A model generated the notes under the pieces. It saw only the letters and a program-made list of their open reading frames with translations. It did not search any database and had not been told where the DNA came from. A DNA stretch of 64,000 bases, taken from contig NC_051094.1 in assembly GCF_901709675.1 (NCBI RefSeq), positions 12,270,501-12,334,500 on the forward strand. Reading direction: 5' to 3'. The stretch comes from Syngnathus acus. Lineage: Eukaryota > Chordata > Actinopteri > Syngnathiformes > Syngnathidae. Numbering within the stretch: the stretch's first letter is position 1; the number at the start of each line of letters is the position of its first letter. Both the position numbers and the translations under genes were made by a program. This document shows positions 63,501 through 64,000 of the stretch, one piece after another.

Positions 63501-63894
63501 ATAAGGTTCTTTGGGATCGTCGGAAATTGTCATGCTGAGGTCGATCAGCTGAAAAGACAACGAAAACGTTTTTTTTTTACATCCCATATAGAAGAACCAT
63601 GCATGGGTCTTGACTGTAATGATGAGTAGTACTAGTCAGCACTCAGCTAACCTGAATAAGATTGTTTGCCAGTCGAGCCATACTGGAGAAGTGGGTGATG
63701 TTGCTAAGGAGCTCGGAGTCTTTGGTAAAGCAGACGTCGATGCCCTCCAACAGCTTTGTAATGGTGCTGAGCCATTCTTCCTTCACAGGTGAAGAACTGC
63801 TTGTGGAAGAGTTGAGTTGCTGCAAAGCTTCATTCAGAGCCATCTCACTTGTCTCTAAACATTGCTGGTAGTCTTGGAGCTTCAACAGTGAATT
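42593..63894 (-). CDS. cabin1: Calcineurin-binding protein cabin-1, C-terminal two thirds (partial)
   Basis: Nuclear scaffold that inhibits calcineurin, represses MEF2 and works with the HIRA histone H3.3 chaperone complex. The 22 exons run 63894-63652, 63548-63395, 63316-63201, 63097-62930, 62425-62219, 62123-61978, 61823-61562, 61415-61245, 60634-60545, 60410-60250, 60160-59952, 57291-57112, 56972-56578, 55862-55749, 50582-50419, 50302-50206, 50137-49469, 47997-47923, 45936-45675, 44276-44106, 43020-42818, 42736-42593. GT-AG junctions keep one frame for 1,466 codons. TPR-like helices lie at [20 protein letters not shown] and [20 protein letters not shown]. Strongly conserved blocks include [53 protein letters not shown] and [16 protein letters not shown]. 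Near the end, [20 protein letters not shown] holds the calcineurin PxIxIT-type motif. The MEF2-binding helix region (TKQRLK, next exon [11 protein letters not shown]) follows, then the acidic end [13 protein letters not shown]. Linker exons are divergent and low-complexity. The 5' part lies beyond base 64000. Confidence 0.95.
45020..45160. repeat. SINE-like dispersed repeat in a cabin1 intron
   Basis: GATGCACCAGTGGTTAGCATGATCGC, GTTTGACTCTCGGCTCCGC and CCTGTGTGGAGTTTGTATGTTCTC match a very common fish repeat. It has a weak tRNA-like A/B-box arrangement (GTGGTTAGCAT and GGGTTTGACTC). The body is degraded, and no intact tRNA fold is present. Confidence 0.5.
46184..46375. repeat. 93-bp tandem duplication in a cabin1 intron
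   Basis: The phrase CACTAACAAAAAACAAGAGTT, with the following GCATAAACAACCT, at 46184 recurs at 46277 (GCACAAACAACCT), 93 bases later. GGCTGGCTCC also follows both copies. Differences between copies show it is not very recent. Confidence 0.7.
46612..46715. repeat. Degraded fish DNA-transposon-like repeat end
   Basis: CAAACCCCAATTCCAATGAAGG then TGTGCAAATCTTTTTCAACTG resembles the ends of a common fish element ('aaccccaattccaatgaag ... atttgcaaatcctttttcaac'). Only one end is visible. Confidence 0.5.
48950..49140 (+). repeat. Best-preserved copy of a dispersed teleost repeat
   Basis: In order: ATCAATTATCTATGCCACTTGTCCTC, GAAGCCTATCCC, CAACCATTCACACTCACATT then CACACCTAGAAGC, and TTTTTGGGATGTGGAAGG then CTGGAGTACCC. 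This is nearly the full arrangement of the fish repeat whose shorter pieces occur at 4348, 12498, 18268, 24712 and 25622. It lies in a cabin1 intron. Confidence 0.65.
53907..53966. repeat. (TG/TGCG)n microsatellite
   Basis: TG tract with interspersed CG, about 60 bases, in the large cabin1 intron. Confidence 0.92.
54271..54684. mobile_element. DNA-transposon-derived repeat with TAATCGATTAATC-type ends
   Basis: The left end AAGGTTGCAATTTACAATTAC and right end (reverse complement AAGGTGCAATAAAAATCG) are similar inverted termini. Internally it carries GATAATCGATTAATCTGTCG and TTGTCGACTAATGC, wording common in fish 'GCAACTAACGATTA...' elements. It is 414 bp with no intact transposase; the superfamily is left open. 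Confidence 0.6.
55495..55641. repeat. 75-bp tandem duplication
   Basis: Two copies, 55495-55569 and 55570 onward, share CTGAAATATAA, AAACATGTCTAATGAAGATT and TCAATGC, then TTACATT and CATTTA-like ends. They differ at a few positions (for example GCGGTTACATTACC versus GCAATTACATTGCA). Confidence 0.8.
57292..59951. other. cabin1: Large cabin1 intron
   Basis: About 2.7 kb. No additional exon was needed to keep the frame between the flanking exons, and no repeat or RNA gene was recognised. Confidence 0.6.
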
Positions 63895-64000
63895 CTGTGG
63901 CAAAATTGCACACAGGAGGAATGAGAGGCACCAATCATCACACATCATAACTCAGCGTCACATGACGAAAACCTTTTCTTGTTGACTAGTGAGTTTGAGC

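Noticed and set aside
1-64000. CRISPR arrays, operons or prokaryotic defence systems
   Set aside because: The DNA is a vertebrate nuclear locus with introns; all regular repeats are microsatellites or transposon ends, with no spacer-repeat pattern.

Overview
This is a vertebrate nuclear window from a teleost fish. Every protein gene is split by short GT-AG introns, except one receptor whose coding region is a single exon. The spaces between genes hold fish-type MITEs, hAT and mariner remnants, and long microsatellites. No operons, CRISPR arrays, phage, plasmid or rRNA sequence is visible, and I found no supportable tRNA. Species cannot be read from the sequence; a percomorph teleost is plausible.

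Four protein genes are supported. (1) 7.06-8.16 kb, minus strand: a neuropeptide Y/peptide YY receptor of the Y1 subfamily (Y8- or Y4-type) with an intact single coding exon. (2) 21.29-25.46 kb, plus strand: klhl22, a complete seven-exon BTB-BACK-Kelch CUL3 adaptor of 637 aa. (3) 30.65-34.65 kb, minus strand: tbx16 (the fish spadetail/VegT-type T-box factor), complete in nine coding exons, 464 aa. (4) 42.59 kb to beyond the right edge, minus strand: the 3' two thirds of cabin1 (calcineurin-binding protein cabin-1), 22 exons and 1,466 codons, with the amino-terminal part outside the window. Exon junctions of the three spliced genes were checked by hand and keep frame throughout.

Layout: 1-6.8 kb is gene-free (one MITE, an AT microsatellite, a TAATTA-rich repeat). 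6.8-8.2 kb is the receptor. 8.2-20.8 kb is gene-poor, with a CpG-rich patch at 10.3-11.1 kb that may be the receptor's 5' exon or promoter, two hAT-type short elements and a large compound microsatellite. 20.8-25.6 kb is klhl22. 25.6-30.3 kb is a convergent interval with a 1-kb hAT remnant. 30.3-34.7 kb is tbx16, with a palindromic MITE in one intron. 34.7-42.6 kb is intergenic, with a dead mariner copy. 42.6-64 kb is cabin1, whose large introns hold tandem duplications and one more DNA-transposon relic.

The genes are neighbours rather than one pathway. In mammals KLHL22 and CABIN1 both lie on human 22q11; Tbx16/VegT-type and Y8-type genes are absent from placental mammals. The window therefore looks like an ancestral 22q11-like neighbourhood that retains genes mammals lost. 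I found no undescribed biological system. The best new observations are transposon insertions with readable target-site duplications, the intronic hairpin in tbx16, and several regulatory-looking palindromes.
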